Shown here piece after piece: positions 8,976 to 20,400 of a stretch of 64,000 nucleotides of DNA; positions within the stretch are counted from its first letter, which is position 1, and the number at the start of each line of letters is the position of its first letter. Source of the stretch: UBA1181 sp963626555 (GTDB lineage: Bacteria; Bacteroidota; Bacteroidia; Bacteroidales; Paludibacteraceae); NCBI GenBank assembly GCA_963626555.1, contig CAVFXQ010000008.1, positions 1-64,000 on the forward strand, in the 5' to 3' direction. A model generated the notes under the pieces. That model made no database searches. It had not been told where the DNA came from and worked only from the letters and a program-made list of their open reading frames with translations. The translations under genes and the position numbers were made by a program.

Positions 8976-11900
8976 TTAATACTCGTCCCAACTTTTTATT
9001 TTGATGTCTTCAACTTTCTTCTCGCAACATGCGCGAATGAAGGCACTGGCGAGACGAGCGTTCGTTATCAACGGTATGTTGAAATCAATGGCTCCACGAC
9101 GAATGGCATAACCATTGGACAACTCTCTATGTGTGCTGTCTTTAGGAATATTGATTACTAAATCAAATTGCTTTTCAGAAATCATCTGCATGACATTCAA
9201 TACGTTATGGTCATCATCTGGCCATCCTACTTGAACAGAATTTATTCCGTTCTCTTCTAAGAATCGGTGTGTGCCTGCCGTCGCGTAAATCTTGTATTCG
9301 TTGTCTTGCAACATTCTGCATGCATCTAACAAATCAACTTTTTCTTTCGTCGCTCCAGAGGAAATCATAATGTTTTTCTTTGGAATCCTATATCCGACAG
9401 ACAACAAAGATTTCAAAAGGGCTTCGGAGAAATCGTCTCCGATACATCCAACTTCACCAGTCGATGCCATGTCTACACCATGAACAGGGTCGGCTTGCTG
9501 TAAACGCTGGTATGAGAATTGTGATGACTTGATTCCGACATAGTCCAAGTCGAACGCTGATTTCTCTGGTTTCTCAACTTTCAAGCCTAACATAATCTTT
9601 GTAGCCAACTCAATGAAGTTGATTTTCAACACTTTAGATACGAATGGGAAACTACGAGATGAACGGAGGTTACATTCGATAACCTTAATCTCATTGTTTT
9701 TTGCCAAGAACTGAATGTTGAATGGTCCAGAGATGTGAAGCGCTTTCGCAATTTCTCGAGCGATGTGTTTGATACGGCGAACAGTCTCCACATAGATTTT
9801 TTGTGGAGGAAACTGCGTTGTAGCATCTCCAGAGTGGACTCCTGCATACTCAACGTGTTCTGAAATGGCGTAAACCATAATTTCACCGTTTTGTGCAACT
9901 GCATCTATTTCAATCTCTTTGCAACGTTCCATAAATTCAGAGATGACGACAGGATGCTTTTTAGAGACGTTGGCAGCCAACTGCAAGAAATTCTCTAATT
10001 GCGATTGGTTGTAGCAGACGTTCATTGCGGCACCCGAAAGAACGTATGACGGACGAACCAAAACAGGGTATCCGATACGGTCTACGAAACTATTGACATC
10101 GTCCATGGTGGTTAACTCTTGCCATCTTGGTTGGTCAATGTGAAGGTCATCCAACATCTGAGAGAACTTGTGGCGGTCTTCCGCGTTGTCAATGTCTTCA
10201 GCTTGCGTTCCTAAAATTCTGACTCCACTATTTGATAATTTGACTGCAAGATTGTTTGGAATCTGACCACCTGTTGAAACAATCACACCCATTGGGTTCT
10301 CTAAGTCAAGAATATCCATCACGCGCTCGTAGGTGAGCTCGTCGAAATAGAGTCTGTCGCACATATCATAGTCTGTTGAGACTGTCTCTGGGTTGTAGTT
10401 GATCATGACAGAGCGGTAGCCCTCTTTGCGGATTGTGTTCAAGGCATTGACACCACACCAATCGAACTCTACGGAAGAACCGATACGGTAGGCTCCTGAA
10501 CCGAGAACAACGCAGGAACGGTGGTCTCCTAAGTATTTAACATCGTTTCCAACACCGTTATAGGTGATGTACAGATAGTTGGTTTGCGCAGGATATTCGG
10601 CAGCCAACGTGTCAATCTGTTTCACGACAGGAACAATGTTTCTTGATTTTCTGTATTTGCGAACGTTCAACACTTCGTTGTCAATGTCGTTGTTGCTACA
10701 TTTTGTAACTAAACGAGCAATTTGGAAGTCGGAGAATCCGATTTGTTTAGCATATCTCAAAAGGTCGTCTGGCAACTCAGTGAGTGCGTTATATTTTGAG
10801 AGTTCGCTTTCTGTGTTGACGATGTATTGCAATTTCTGCAGGAACCAAAGGTCGATTTTGGTGAGATCGTGGATTCTTTGGATGGTGTATCCTTCGTGCA
10901 ATGCTTGTGCAATGTAGAAGATACGTTTGTCTGTTGGTTTAGAGAGCGCCTCGTCAAGGTTATCTGCGTGGATTGCTTTGTTGGCAACAAATCCGTGCAT
11001 CCCTTGACCAATCATTCTCAAGCCTTTCTGAATGGCTTCTTCAAAATTTCTACCGATAGCCATAATCTCTCCGACACTCTTCATGCTTGACCCGAGAAGG
11101 TGTGAGACTCCTTGGAATTTACCCAAATCCCAACGTGGAATCTTGCAAACGATGTAGTCAAGCGCAGGTTCAAAGAATGCAGAAGTCTCTTTGGTTACGT
11201 TGTTTTTCAATTCTGGGAGTGCATAACCCATACCTAATTTGGCAGCGATGAATGCCAATGGATAACCTGTTGCCTTTGAAGCCAATGCAGAAGAACGACT
11301 CAAACGAGCGTTCACCTCGATTACGCGATAGTCCTCAGATTCTGGGTCGTATGCGTACTGCACGTTGCATTCACCAACGATGCCAATATGACGGATAATG
11401 CGTATCGCCAACTCGCGAAGTTTGTAATAGTCTCGGTTGGATAGTGTTTGTGAAGGTGCGACGACGATAGATTCACCAGTGTGGATTCCCAATGGATCAA
11501 AATTCTCCATGTTACAAACGGTGATACAGTTGTCGTAGCGGTCGCGTACTACTTCATATTCTATTTCTTTCCAACCCTTGAGCGATTTTTCAACCAAAAC
11601 TTGAGGAGAGTAGGAGAATGCCTTTTCTACCAACACCTTAAGCTCTTCATCATTGTTGCAGAATCCTGATCCTAATCCGCCTAATGCGTATGCTGCACGA
11701 ACGATGACAGGATAACCCAATTCGTTGGCTGCTTTCAAGGCGTGGTCTATATCCGTAACGGCTTCACTCTTAATATATTTGACATCAATTTCGTGAAGTT
11801 TTTGATTGAAAATTTCACGGTCTTCTGTATCGATTATGGCCTGTACTGGCGTTCCTAATACTTGAATGTTGTATTTTTCAAGAACTCCGCTCTTGTAGAG

Positions 11901-13319
11901 AGCAACACCGCAGTTTAATGCTGTCTGTCCACCGAAAGAGAGGAAAATACCATCTGGTCTCTCTTTCTCAATAACGCGTTCAACGAACTCTGGGGTGACA
12001 GGGAGAAAGTAAACTTTGTCTGCCACGCCTTCAGATGTCTGTACAGTCGCGATGTTAGGGTTGATAAGGACGGTTTTGACTCCTTCTTCCTTCAATGCTT
12101 TTAAAGCTTGCGAACCAGAATAGTCAAACTCTCCTGCTTCTCCAATCTTCAATGCTCCTGATCCTAAGAGAAGTACTTTGTTGTATTTTTTAGGACCTGT
12201 GTAGACTCCGAGGTCGGAAGGGTTGAATGTACGGATGCTCTTGTCCCGAACCATATTCACGAAAGCGTCGAACAAGAAATCTGTGTCAGTTGGACCCGAG
12301 CATGCCTCAGGGTGGAACTGGGCAGAGAAGAAAGGTTTGCTCTTATGGCGGATTCCTTCATTCGTGCCATCGTTCATATTGATAAAGAGAGGCTCCCAAT
12401 CGCTTCCTAAGGTAGTGTTATCAACAGCAAAACCGTGGTTTTGCGTGGTGATGAAAGCGCGGGTGCTTCCGAGCATGCTTACTGGTTGGTTGTGGCTACG
12501 GTGTCCGTATTTCAGTTTGTATGTTTTAGCACCGCCTGCGATGGAAAGCAGTTGATTACCCATACAGATTCCGAATATAGGCTTTTCTTTCTTCATGGCC
12601 TCGCGGATATGATCAACCGTAATACCGCAGAGTTCTGGGTTTCCTGGACCGTTGGAAATGAAAAGACCGTCGTATTCCAAAGTGTTGAAATCGTAATCCC
12701 AAGGCACGCGGATGACGGTAACATCTCTCTTGAGGAGACAACGGATGATGTTGTTTTTCACACCGCAGTCTACAAGAACAACTTTCTCTTTTCCTTTTCC
12801 GTATGTAATAACTTCTTTGCAACTTACTCGAGCAACTTGGTTGACGATGTTAGGGTCTACGAAAGGAATGTCTTCCTCGTCTGGAAACACTAATTTCCCC
12901 TTCATAGCGCCTTTTTCGCGGACTAATTTCGTTAGTTCTCGGGTGTCGATGCCATAGATGCCAGGAATCTTATGCTCTTTCAACCAGTCGCCTAAACTCT
13001 TTACTGCGTTCCAATGGCTGTATTCAAAAGAAAAATCGGAAATAATCAAGCCTTCAACTTGAATCTTCTCCGATTCTAAAAATTTAGAAATACCATTCTC
13101 ATCCATTTCGTCAGAAGGAACTCCATAGTTGCCGACTAATGGAAATGTTATCGCGAGAATCTGTCCTGCGTATGAAGGATCTGTCAAACTCTCTGGATAG
13201 CCAACCATAGCGGTGCTGAAAACTACTTCTCCTGCCACCGACTTCTCATAACCAAATGATTTCCCTTTGAATACTGTGCCATCTTCAAGCACTAAGTGAA
13301 AAGGTTTATAAGCGTGCAT
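8976..13319 (-). CDS. carAB: Fused glutamine-dependent carbamoyl-phosphate synthase (CarA-CarB)
   Basis: One 1,447-residue chain combines the small and large subunits. Residue numbers here count from the TTG at 13325; the ATG two codons later (13319) is the likelier start. Residues ~5-160 are the CPSase small N-terminal domain. Residues ~180-360 are a class I glutaminase with Cys254 (GICMGNQ), His338 and Glu340 (FHPEA), so glutamine use is predicted. After a short linker (FNPSDLGVYTGPKKY) come the first ATP-grasp half (~382-770), an oligomerisation domain, the second ATP-grasp half (from about 930, VVLGSGAYRIGSSVEFDWCGV) and a C-terminal MGS-like regulatory domain (~1310 on). The enzyme makes carbamoyl phosphate from glutamine, bicarbonate and 2 ATP for pyrimidine and arginine synthesis. 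The order and linkage match eukaryotic CPS I/II, and the sequence looks unusually close to those. No pyr or arg genes are adjacent. Confidence 0.97.
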   Translation of the reverse strand: MHAYKPFHLVLEDGTVFKGKSFGYEKSVAGEVVFSTAMVGYPESLTDPSYAGQILAITFPLVGNYGVPSDEMDENGISKFLESEKIQVEGLIISDFSFEYSHWNAVKSLGDWLKEHKIPGIYGIDTRELTKLVREKGAMKGKLVFPDEEDIPFVDPNIVNQVARVSCKEVITYGKGKEKVVLVDCGVKNNIIRCLLKRDVTVIRVPWDYDFNTLEYDGLFISNGPGNPELCGITVDHIREAMKKEKPIFGICMGNQLLSIAGGAKTYKLKYGHRSHNQPVSMLGSTRAFITTQNHGFAVDNTTLGSDWEPLFINMNDGTNEGIRHKSKPFFSAQFHPEACSGPTDTDFLFDAFVNMVRDKSIRTFNPSDLGVYTGPKKYNKVLLLGSGALKIGEAGEFDYSGSQALKALKEEGVKTVLINPNIATVQTSEGVADKVYFLPVTPEFVERVIEKERPDGIFLSFGGQTALNCGVALYKSGVLEKYNIQVLGTPVQAIIDTEDREIFNQKLHEIDVKYIKSEAVTDIDHALKAANELGYPVIVRAAYALGGLGSGFCNNDEELKVLVEKAFSYSPQVLVEKSLKGWKEIEYEVVRDRYDNCITVCNMENFDPLGIHTGESIVVAPSQTLSNRDYYKLRELAIRIIRHIGIVGECNVQYAYDPESEDYRVIEVNARLSRSSALASKATGYPLAFIAAKLGMGYALPELKNNVTKETSAFFEPALDYIVCKIPRWDLGKFQGVSHLLGSSMKSVGEIMAIGRNFEEAIQKGLRMIGQGMHGFVANKAIHADNLDEALSKPTDKRIFYIAQALHEGYTIQRIHDLTKIDLWFLQKLQYIVNTESELSKYNALTELPDDLLRYAKQIGFSDFQIARLVTKCSNNDIDNEVLNVRKYRKSRNIVPVVKQIDTLAAEYPAQTNYLYITYNGVGNDVKYLGDHRSCVVLGSGAYRIGSSVEFDWCGVNALNTIRKEGYRSVMINYNPETVSTDYDMCDRLYFDELTYERVMDILDLENPMGVIVSTGGQIPNNLAVKLSNSGVRILGTQAEDIDNAEDRHKFSQMLDDLHIDQPRWQELTTMDDVNSFVDRIGYPVLVRPSYVLSGAAMNVCYNQSQLENFLQLAANVSKKHPVVISEFMERCKEIEIDAVAQNGEIMVYAISEHVEYAGVHSGDATTQFPPQKIYVETVRRIKHIAREIAKALHISGPFNIQFLAKNNEIKVIECNLRSSRSFPFVSKVLKINFIELATKIMLGLKVEKPEKSAFDLDYVGIKSSQFSYQRLQQADPVHGVDMASTGEVGCIGDDFSEALLKSLLSVGYRIPKKNIMISSGATKEKVDLLDACRMLQDNEYKIYATAGTHRFLEENGINSVQVGWPDDDHNVLNVMQMISEKQFDLVINIPKDSTHRELSNGYAIRRGAIDFNIPLITNARLASAFIRACCEKKVEDIKIKSWDEY

Positions 13320-13465
13320 ATACAAGTTATTTATAATTCGTGCAAATTTCGGAAATATTCCCTTAATGAGAAAATGATTTATCTTAAAAATGAAATGGAA
13401 ATGTTTTGCACGTTGATATATGTGCCAATACGAATGAATTAGTCTTTGGGTTAAATGGTCATTTT

Positions 13466-14188
13466 TTATACCTCTTTCGGCAGGTAGTCTTCCTGGACGT
13501 TCATCATAGCGCGGAGTAGGCTGCTTTTTGCGTTAGGGTTGAGTTCGGTCATCTTCTCAAGCACCTCGTTGACGGTGGTGCGTTGTGAGTTGGTTTCATA
13601 GGGACAGTTTTCTTTCTGCTTTTTGAATCCTCGCATATTGGCGAACTCAATGAGGTTTTTCTCCTCAACGAGGCATAAAGGACGGATGATTTTCATCTTG
13701 AACTTGTTCATCTGCAAGAGAGGTGGCATTGTGCTGAATGAACCTTGGAAGGTGAGGTTCATCAGTAGCGTATGTAGCATATCGTCTAAATGGTGTCCGA
13801 GTGCTATTTTATTGCAGTTCAGTTCTTTAGCTAAACTGAACATACGTTTCCTTCGAGTCCACGAGCAGAGAAAACAGGGTGTATTTCTTGTGTCTGTGGA
13901 AGGGTCAAATGATGTAATGTCGTGAATGAATTCTACATCAAATGATTGGCAATAGTTCCGTAGATAGTCAATGTCTGCCTGATAGGGGATATTTCCCATT
14001 GAAATATGGACTGCCAAAAGGGTGAAGTTTGGGTGGTGAGCTCTGCGTTTACGGGCGAGAAACTCCACCAAAGCGAGTGAATCTTTGCCTCCAGATAGTC
14101 CGATAAGGATTTTATCGCCTTCTTCAATGAGTCCGAATTTGTCTATCGCTTTTCTGATCTTTTGAAATATTTTGTCTTGAAGTTCCAT
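13466..14188 (-). CDS. ttcA: TtcA-like tRNA 2-thiolation protein (PP-loop ATPase)
   Basis: This protein has 240 residues from the ATG at 14188; a TTG nine codons upstream is less likely. It contains the PP-loop SGGKDS near residue 35, a CFLCSW CxxC motif near residue 105 and GHHLDDMLHTLLMNL, all typical of the TtcA/TtuA family. The second group has GFKKQKENCPYE, where a further Cys completes the Fe-S cluster ligand set. The family adenylates a tRNA base and inserts sulfur; TtcA makes 2-thiocytidine at position 32. The sequence is shorter than enterobacterial TtcA (about 310) but normal for Bacteroidota. It lies between the giant gene and the carbamoyl-phosphate synthase gene on the same strand, with 146 bp to the latter. 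TtcA against other PP-loop thiolases is not fully resolved. Confidence 0.85.
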   Translation of the reverse strand: MELQDKIFQKIRKAIDKFGLIEEGDKILIGLSGGKDSLALVEFLARKRRAHHPNFTLLAVHISMGNIPYQADIDYLRNYCQSFDVEFIHDITSFDPSTDTRNTPCFLCSWTRRKRMFSLAKELNCNKIALGHHLDDMLHTLLMNLTFQGSFSTMPPLLQMNKFKMKIIRPLCLVEEKNLIEFANMRGFKKQKENCPYETNSQRTTVNEVLEKMTELNPNAKSSLLRAMMNVQEDYLPKEV

Positions 14189-14268
14189 AAGGATGTAGAT
14201 CAAAATGTTTCCCAAAGTTAAATATTTTCCATTGTAATTTTGCGAAAATCTTGGTCAATCCGTTTGAT

Positions 14269-14469
14269 TTACAAAGGCTTCTTTTTTTTCTGTAGTGCGA
14301 CTTTGTTGGCTTCAATTAAAAGGCGAAGAAAATCTTCATTTGATCGTTTAATGCCATCTTTGAAGTTTTTGTAATGAGACGTTTGTAGATTCCCATTATT
14401 GCTTGGGTTGACGTAATAAAGTCCGATGACAAACTTCTTGTCATCGGACTTTATTGTTTTTTTATTCAC
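14269..14469 (-). CDS. Small hypothetical ORF downstream of the giant gene
   Basis: This is a possible 66-residue protein with a GTG start 2 bp after the giant gene's stop. Its C-terminal 45 residues (after FVIGLYYVNPSNNGN, including HYKNFKDGIKRSNEDFLRL) have a plausible amphipathic, coding-like composition and a Lys-rich end. Against it: the first 20 codons are made by a perfect 18-bp inverted repeat that looks like a transcription signal, the RBS is weak, and I recognise no family. It could be a gene remnant or chance. Confidence 0.25.
   Translation of the reverse strand: MNKKTIKSDDKKFVIGLYYVNPSNNGNLQTSHYKNFKDGIKRSNEDFLRLLIEANKVALQKKKKPL
14415..14464 (-). terminator. Perfect 18-bp stem hairpin after the giant gene
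   Basis: Arms at 14415-14432 and 14438-14455 are exactly complementary (AATAAAGTCCGATGACAA) around a 5-nt loop. It begins 17 bp after the giant gene's stop, so a role in ending that transcript is the natural reading. However, the better T-run (14457-14464) lies on the plus-strand side. On the minus strand only the stem's own TTTATT follows. It may work in both directions, blocking antisense entry. Confidence 0.6.
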
Positions 14470-14471
14470 TT

Positions 14472-17400
14472 TTATCGTATCAACTGTATGTAGCCTTTTT
14501 TCGTTCCACTCTTGTCAATTCCGTGGAATCCATTAGACTCCCAATCAACGGTATATCCGTAAATGCCTTCTGGACATTTCTCATTATTGTATTTACCATC
14601 CCAGTATCCGTCAATGTCTTCTGTCTGGAAGACGATGGTTCCGATTCTGTTGTAGATGGTTAATTTAACTTTCGTGAGGAATTGGGTTCCTTTCAGGCGG
14701 AAGACATCGTTGATACCGTCTTCGTTTGGTGTGAACGCCGTTGGCATCCAGAACATCTTCCATACATAGATGGTTGAGTCTACTGAGTATTCACACCCTA
14801 ACTCGTCTATTACGTTTGCTGTTACGATGAATGAGTCGCGTGTGCCTGGGTTAGGGTAGTTGTAGGTTGCTTCTACTCCCTCAATGCCTTCTCCAATTCC
14901 GTCTCCTGCATCCCAAGTCCACTCTGCATTGTCAGGATAAATTCCCTTCATCGTGATGATTGGGTTCTCCTCTAAGATAACGGATGGCTCAACACTGAAC
15001 TGTATTGGCTTGTGGGTCAACGTGTCGACGTAGAGGTCGGCTGTTGTGTAACATCCTGATACATCATAACCTGTTACAATCACATGGGTTAACTCATCAA
15101 TCGTTGCAGAGAGTTCGTTGACGGTATTTCCTGCAATCTCTTGGTTTACTGGCTCAGAACTCCATTGGAAGTTTTGTGCGCCTCCTGCGACCATGCTGAT
15201 CGTGGTTGGTGTGCCAGGACAACCAGTGATGTCTGCCAATTTCAACCAAACTTCTGGACGGTTGCTGACTGCGACTTCAACTTCTGCGGTTGAGCTACAT
15301 CCGTTGGATGAAGTTCCTTTCACGCTGATGGTGGTTGATTTCTCCAACGCCTCCAATATGGTTGAGCTTCCGATTATACCGTTGCTCCACTCGTAGTCTT
15401 GTGCGCCAAAGGCGGTCAGAACTGCGTTGTCACCCTTACATACCGCACTATCACCGCGGATAGCCACGCTTGGTGAAGCGTTGGCGGTAACTTGAATGTC
15501 TGTAGATGTCTCACAAGAGCCTAACAGACCGACGAGCGTTACACGGGTGTTGCCGATTGGCTTGAAGCGCAAGGTGTCGCCGTAGGCTGTATCACTCTTA
15601 GCACTGATGTTATAAGTCCAATAGTATGAACTTGCTCCGTGTCCGATGAGCTCTGCTGTATCTCCTAAACAGATAACGTCTTTACCTGTGTGGAGTACAG
15701 AAGGACTCTGTTTCAAAGTGATACGTTTCTGAACAATTGTAGAACAGTTGTTAGAGTCAACGGCCATAACGTAGATAGGTATGCTCTTTTCGATGGTCTC
15801 TGTAACGATCTCGTCGTTCATACTGCGGGCATCGTCGGTAACATTGGTTCCAAATCCCCAGTAATATGTCTGAGCATCTCCAGAAGCGTAGAATTCAGCG
15901 GTGTAGCCACGACAGATACTGTCTTCTCCAAAGACTTCGAAGCTTGGCTTTTGATGAACTGCCACTGGAATAGTGATGGTTGTTGCACATCCGAACTCGT
16001 CCTTACCTGTCAACGTGTAATCACGACTCACAGAAGGGTAAGTTGTGAGAGTATCACTCTTCAATCCCGTGCTCCATTGGTATTCTTTCGCTCCGTATGC
16101 TACGAGTTCCATCTTCGTTCCTCTACAGATACTCGTGTTTCCTTGGTAAGAGACGGTTGGATTCTGGAGAACATCCACGGAGATTGACAGATTTGTCGCA
16201 CAGTTGTTAGAAACACCTTCTACGTTGTAGACGGTTGTGCCTTCTGGGTAGTCGGTCATTCTTCCTGTGTGGTTCTTAGGATCGTTTGCCCAGTTGTAAG
16301 AGTCTGCTCCTGTTACGATGATCTGCACTGGTGTCTTGGCACATGCTTGTGCAGGTGCTGAGTAGGACAATGTAGGGTAAGCGTAGCTTCTTACTGTATG
16401 GGTCTTCTTAACCGTACAATTATTTGATCCAGTCGCTTCTACTGTAAAGACGGTAGACTTGTTGATGATAGGTGTAACAGTCTCTCCGCTTGCTCCATTG
16501 CTCCAACTGTATTTGAGCGCATCTCCGTTCTTGATCGCAAGAGTGATGGTGTTACCCTCACACGCTTGTGTTGGACCATCAATCTCGAACTTAGGTAATG
16601 AGTCAACATTGACGGTGTAGGTCTGTGTGCTGCTACACTTGTTGGCATCTGTTCCGACAACGGTGTAGGTGGTCTTCTCTGTTGGGTGTGCGTTGTATGA
16701 TTCAGCCGTTGAGATGGCGGTCTTGCCTGTCTTGTCGGATGTCCAAACGTAGGTTAGTGCGCCAGATGCGGTCAACAATGTAGAAGATTCTTTACAGATG
16801 GTGTTTGTACCAGAGATCCAAACCGTTGGATGTTGAAGCACGTCAATCATGAAACGGATACTTGACTGACAACCGCTCTTGTCTCCGACAACAGTGTAGG
16901 TCGTCGTGTTCTCAGGGACATCTGTATAAGTGAATGTCTTACCTTCGATTGTATCGCCATTGTAGAAGTATTTAGATGCTCCTGTGATGGTGAACTTGGC
17001 TGGTTCTCCCTTACATACTTGTGCAGGTGCTTCGTAGGCGAGTGTAGGGTATTCAATGACGTTAACCCACTTGTTAGCACTACCTTCACATCCGTATATG
17101 TCCTTACCTATCACGTTGAAGAAGGTTCTCTTCGTAATAGTAGGGTAGATCGTGGCATCGTTACTATTGTAGCCTGACGTCCAAATGTAGGTGTTGGCTC
17201 CAGAAGCGGTGAGTTGTGCGGATGTTCCGTCACATACCTCCGCACTACCTGTGATGATGATTTTTGGTGCGCCGTGAACGGTAACCTCGTATGGCTCTGT
17301 CTCGAACGAACAACCGTTGACATCTGTACCGACTACTGAGTATTGGTATGTGCCAGGTTCATTCTTGTAGAATATGTTGATATTCTCGCCACTCTTACCA

Positions 17401-20400
17401 TTACTCCACTTGTATGTGGAAGCTCCTTTGGCAGAGAGGGTAATCTCACTATAGGTACATGTGTCGCGAGATCCTGTAATCCAAACGTATGGCTTCGGAT
17501 TCACGTTGACAACAAATTGGTCTGTTGTCGTACATCCGTTGAGCGTAGCGTATGCAGTCAGTGTCTTGCCCGCGTCAATGTTCGTAATCTCATACTCATT
17601 GCCGATTGTTCCGTCTTGCCACTTGTAATCGGTTGCGTTAGAGATTGCTGTAATCGTTACATCTGTTCCTTCGCAGATGATGTCGTTAGACGACTCAAAT
17701 GAGAGGGTAGGATAATCTTTCTTGGTAATCAACTTCATGCGTGTAGTCTCACATCCATAGTCGTTTCGACCGATAACCATATAGTTGGCAGTCTCGTAAA
17801 TGGCAGGATAGATAGAGTCTTTCAACTCTCCTGTATTCGTCCATGTGAATGAAGTTGCGTGTCCATCGACGTTTTTGTCGTATTTGACGAACAATGTGTC
17901 GTACGAGCCTTCACACACATAGTCTGAAGTCGCTTCTACCGTAAACTCAGGTGCAGTGTTGACTTTGATGGTGTATGGCTCGCTTGTGCTATGACATCCA
18001 TTGTCATCTGTACCATAGACGACGTACTGGGTCGTTTCAAGTGGTGAAACGGTGCGTTTCGTGTTGGTAATGGATTCGCCGACCCATTCGTATTGAGTCG
18101 CTCCATTGGCAGTCAGTGTGGCTGAAGCTCCCTTACAAATTGCATCCGCTGAAGAAGAAATCCATACAGTCGGATTCTCAAACACTTGGAGTGAGATGTC
18201 TTTCGTCTGAGAACATTCACCAACGTAAGCCACGATTGTGAATGTTGTGTCTTTAGAAGGACTGATTGTCATCTTTCCGTTTGGAATCAAGTCGTCTTCT
18301 GTCGTGTAGTATTTCTCTGCTCCAGAGAGAACGACTTCCGTTTCGTCTCCGTTACAGATGTATTTAGGAAGTGTGGCTGCCAATGAAGGGATTGATTTGG
18401 CAGCAACTGCTTTCTTCGCACTGTTCTTACATCCGTTATAGTCTTCAACCTCAACTTGGAACGTCTTGCCGTTGGTGATGGTCGCAGTGATGGTTTGATC
18501 TGTTTCTCCAGAACTCCAGTTGTAGTTCCTAATTCCAACGGAACTGATTGCCACGAGGGTTACTTGCTCCTTCATACATACAGCATCCACACCTTCAATC
18601 TTAATGTCTGGCAACTCATTGACAACAACGTCAAATTCTGATTGATTTTTACATCCGTGAATGTCCTCTCCGTGTACTTGGTAGGTCGTTGTTCCGACTG
18701 TTGTTGGTGCTGCTGTATAGCTGTCTTCTGTTCCTATGACAGTCGTGTTTCCAGATATGTTCCAAATGTACTTGCCCGATTCTCCTCCTGCGGCGTTGAG
18801 AAGAATAGACTCTTTCTCGCAAATCTCATTGTTGGATTTAACGGTTGAGATGGAGATGGATGGCAATGACCATACGCTTACGTTAATTGTCTTGTCGGTC
18901 GCACAGCCATTTGTCGTACCTGTAACCTTGAATGTTCTGTCTCCTGTCAACTTCTCTGTGATGGCACTGATGTGCTTGTTCCCTGAAGTTGATGTCTCAA
19001 TGGTAACGGTCTCATCGTCCTTGTCCCAAGTGTAGGTGTCTGCACCTGAAACTTTGACAGTCGCATTCTCATCGTAGCAGACGGCTGCAGGTGCTTCTTC
19101 AATCGTGATGACAGGATAAGGCTTCGTAGACACTAAGATAGAGTCGCGGTTCTCGCATCCATTGATGTCTGTTCCGATAACACGGAGATAGACAGGAGCG
19201 TTAACTGTGAGGTTTGTTACATCGCCGGTTCCGTTGGCTGTCCAAGGACCATTGATGCTTTCTGCGGTGTACCATGCATAATCGATGGCACCTGTCGCCT
19301 CTGCGGTCGTGGCGTCGCCTTCACAAACGACTGGCGTTCTGTCTGTGATAGTAACAGTAGGCAATGCGTTTACTTTGACGGTGTGGCTCTGTGTTGCGTA
19401 ACATTTGTTAGCGTCAGTTGCCTTTACGGTGTAAGTGAATGTGTTAGCCGTCTTCACTGTCTCTGTATAACTGTCTCCTGTATGGTTCTTGCCAATCCAT
19501 TCGTAAGTGTATTGGTCTTTGTCGCTGATTGCTTTGGCGGTGATAGTCAAACTGCTGTTGTTACAGATGTTTGACACTCCGTCAAGTGAGAAGTCTGGTA
19601 ATGTCCAAATGCCAATCTCAATCGTTGTGTCGGTCGTACATCCTGCGGTCGTACCTTTGACAGTGATTCTCTTTTGTGCATTGAGACTTGTGAATTCACG
19701 GAATGAGTTGGTGTTGACCTCGTCTGTCCATTCCCATGTATCTGCGCCTTCCATTTGGATCTTTATGCTTTGTGGAAGTCCTTTACAAATACTGTCTTTT
19801 CCTGTAGGAGAAGTTGTCTTATAGGTCAAAGTAGGGTATTCTTTCACCTTGACGGTTATTTCTCCAAAGTTCACACAAGTATTCATATCTTCAGCACGAA
19901 CAGTGTAGGTTACAGAGTTCTCTCCGTTTGCAGGGACTACTTTTGGAGTGATGAGGTCTGATGTTCCTATTACCTTATCGTTTCCTTTTATGTTCCAAAT
20001 GTAACTATTCGCAGAACCGATGGCTTGGATCGTTGCTTCTGTTCCTCTACATACAGGTTCAACTGCTGGAATTGTGAGGGTAGGACGATTGTAGACCATC
20101 AAGTCTGTTGTCGCTGTATTGACACATCCGTTAGCGTCTGTTCCTTGTACTTCGTAAGTCAAACTACGTCCTGCTTCGCCTGTCGCAAACTTGACGGAAG
20201 GCGTCACCTTGACGTTGTCTGTCTTCTCGCCTGCAGGTGTCAGCCAAACGTATTTGCCAGAAACACCTCCCTTGGCAGTCAATGTAACTGTACTATCCAA
20301 ACAGATTTCGCTCTTATCGCTTTCAATCTTGATGTCTGGTAATGACCATACTTTAATAGTCTTTTCTATGGTTGTCGTACAATATTCATCGCCTTTCAAA

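Noticed and set aside
12435..12957. Plus-strand frames opposite the CPSase gene
   Set aside because: Antisense to a highly conserved enzyme; no independent support.
8976..13325. TTG at 13325 as the start of the fused CPSase
   Set aside because: An ATG lies two codons later at 13319 and is the more conventional start.
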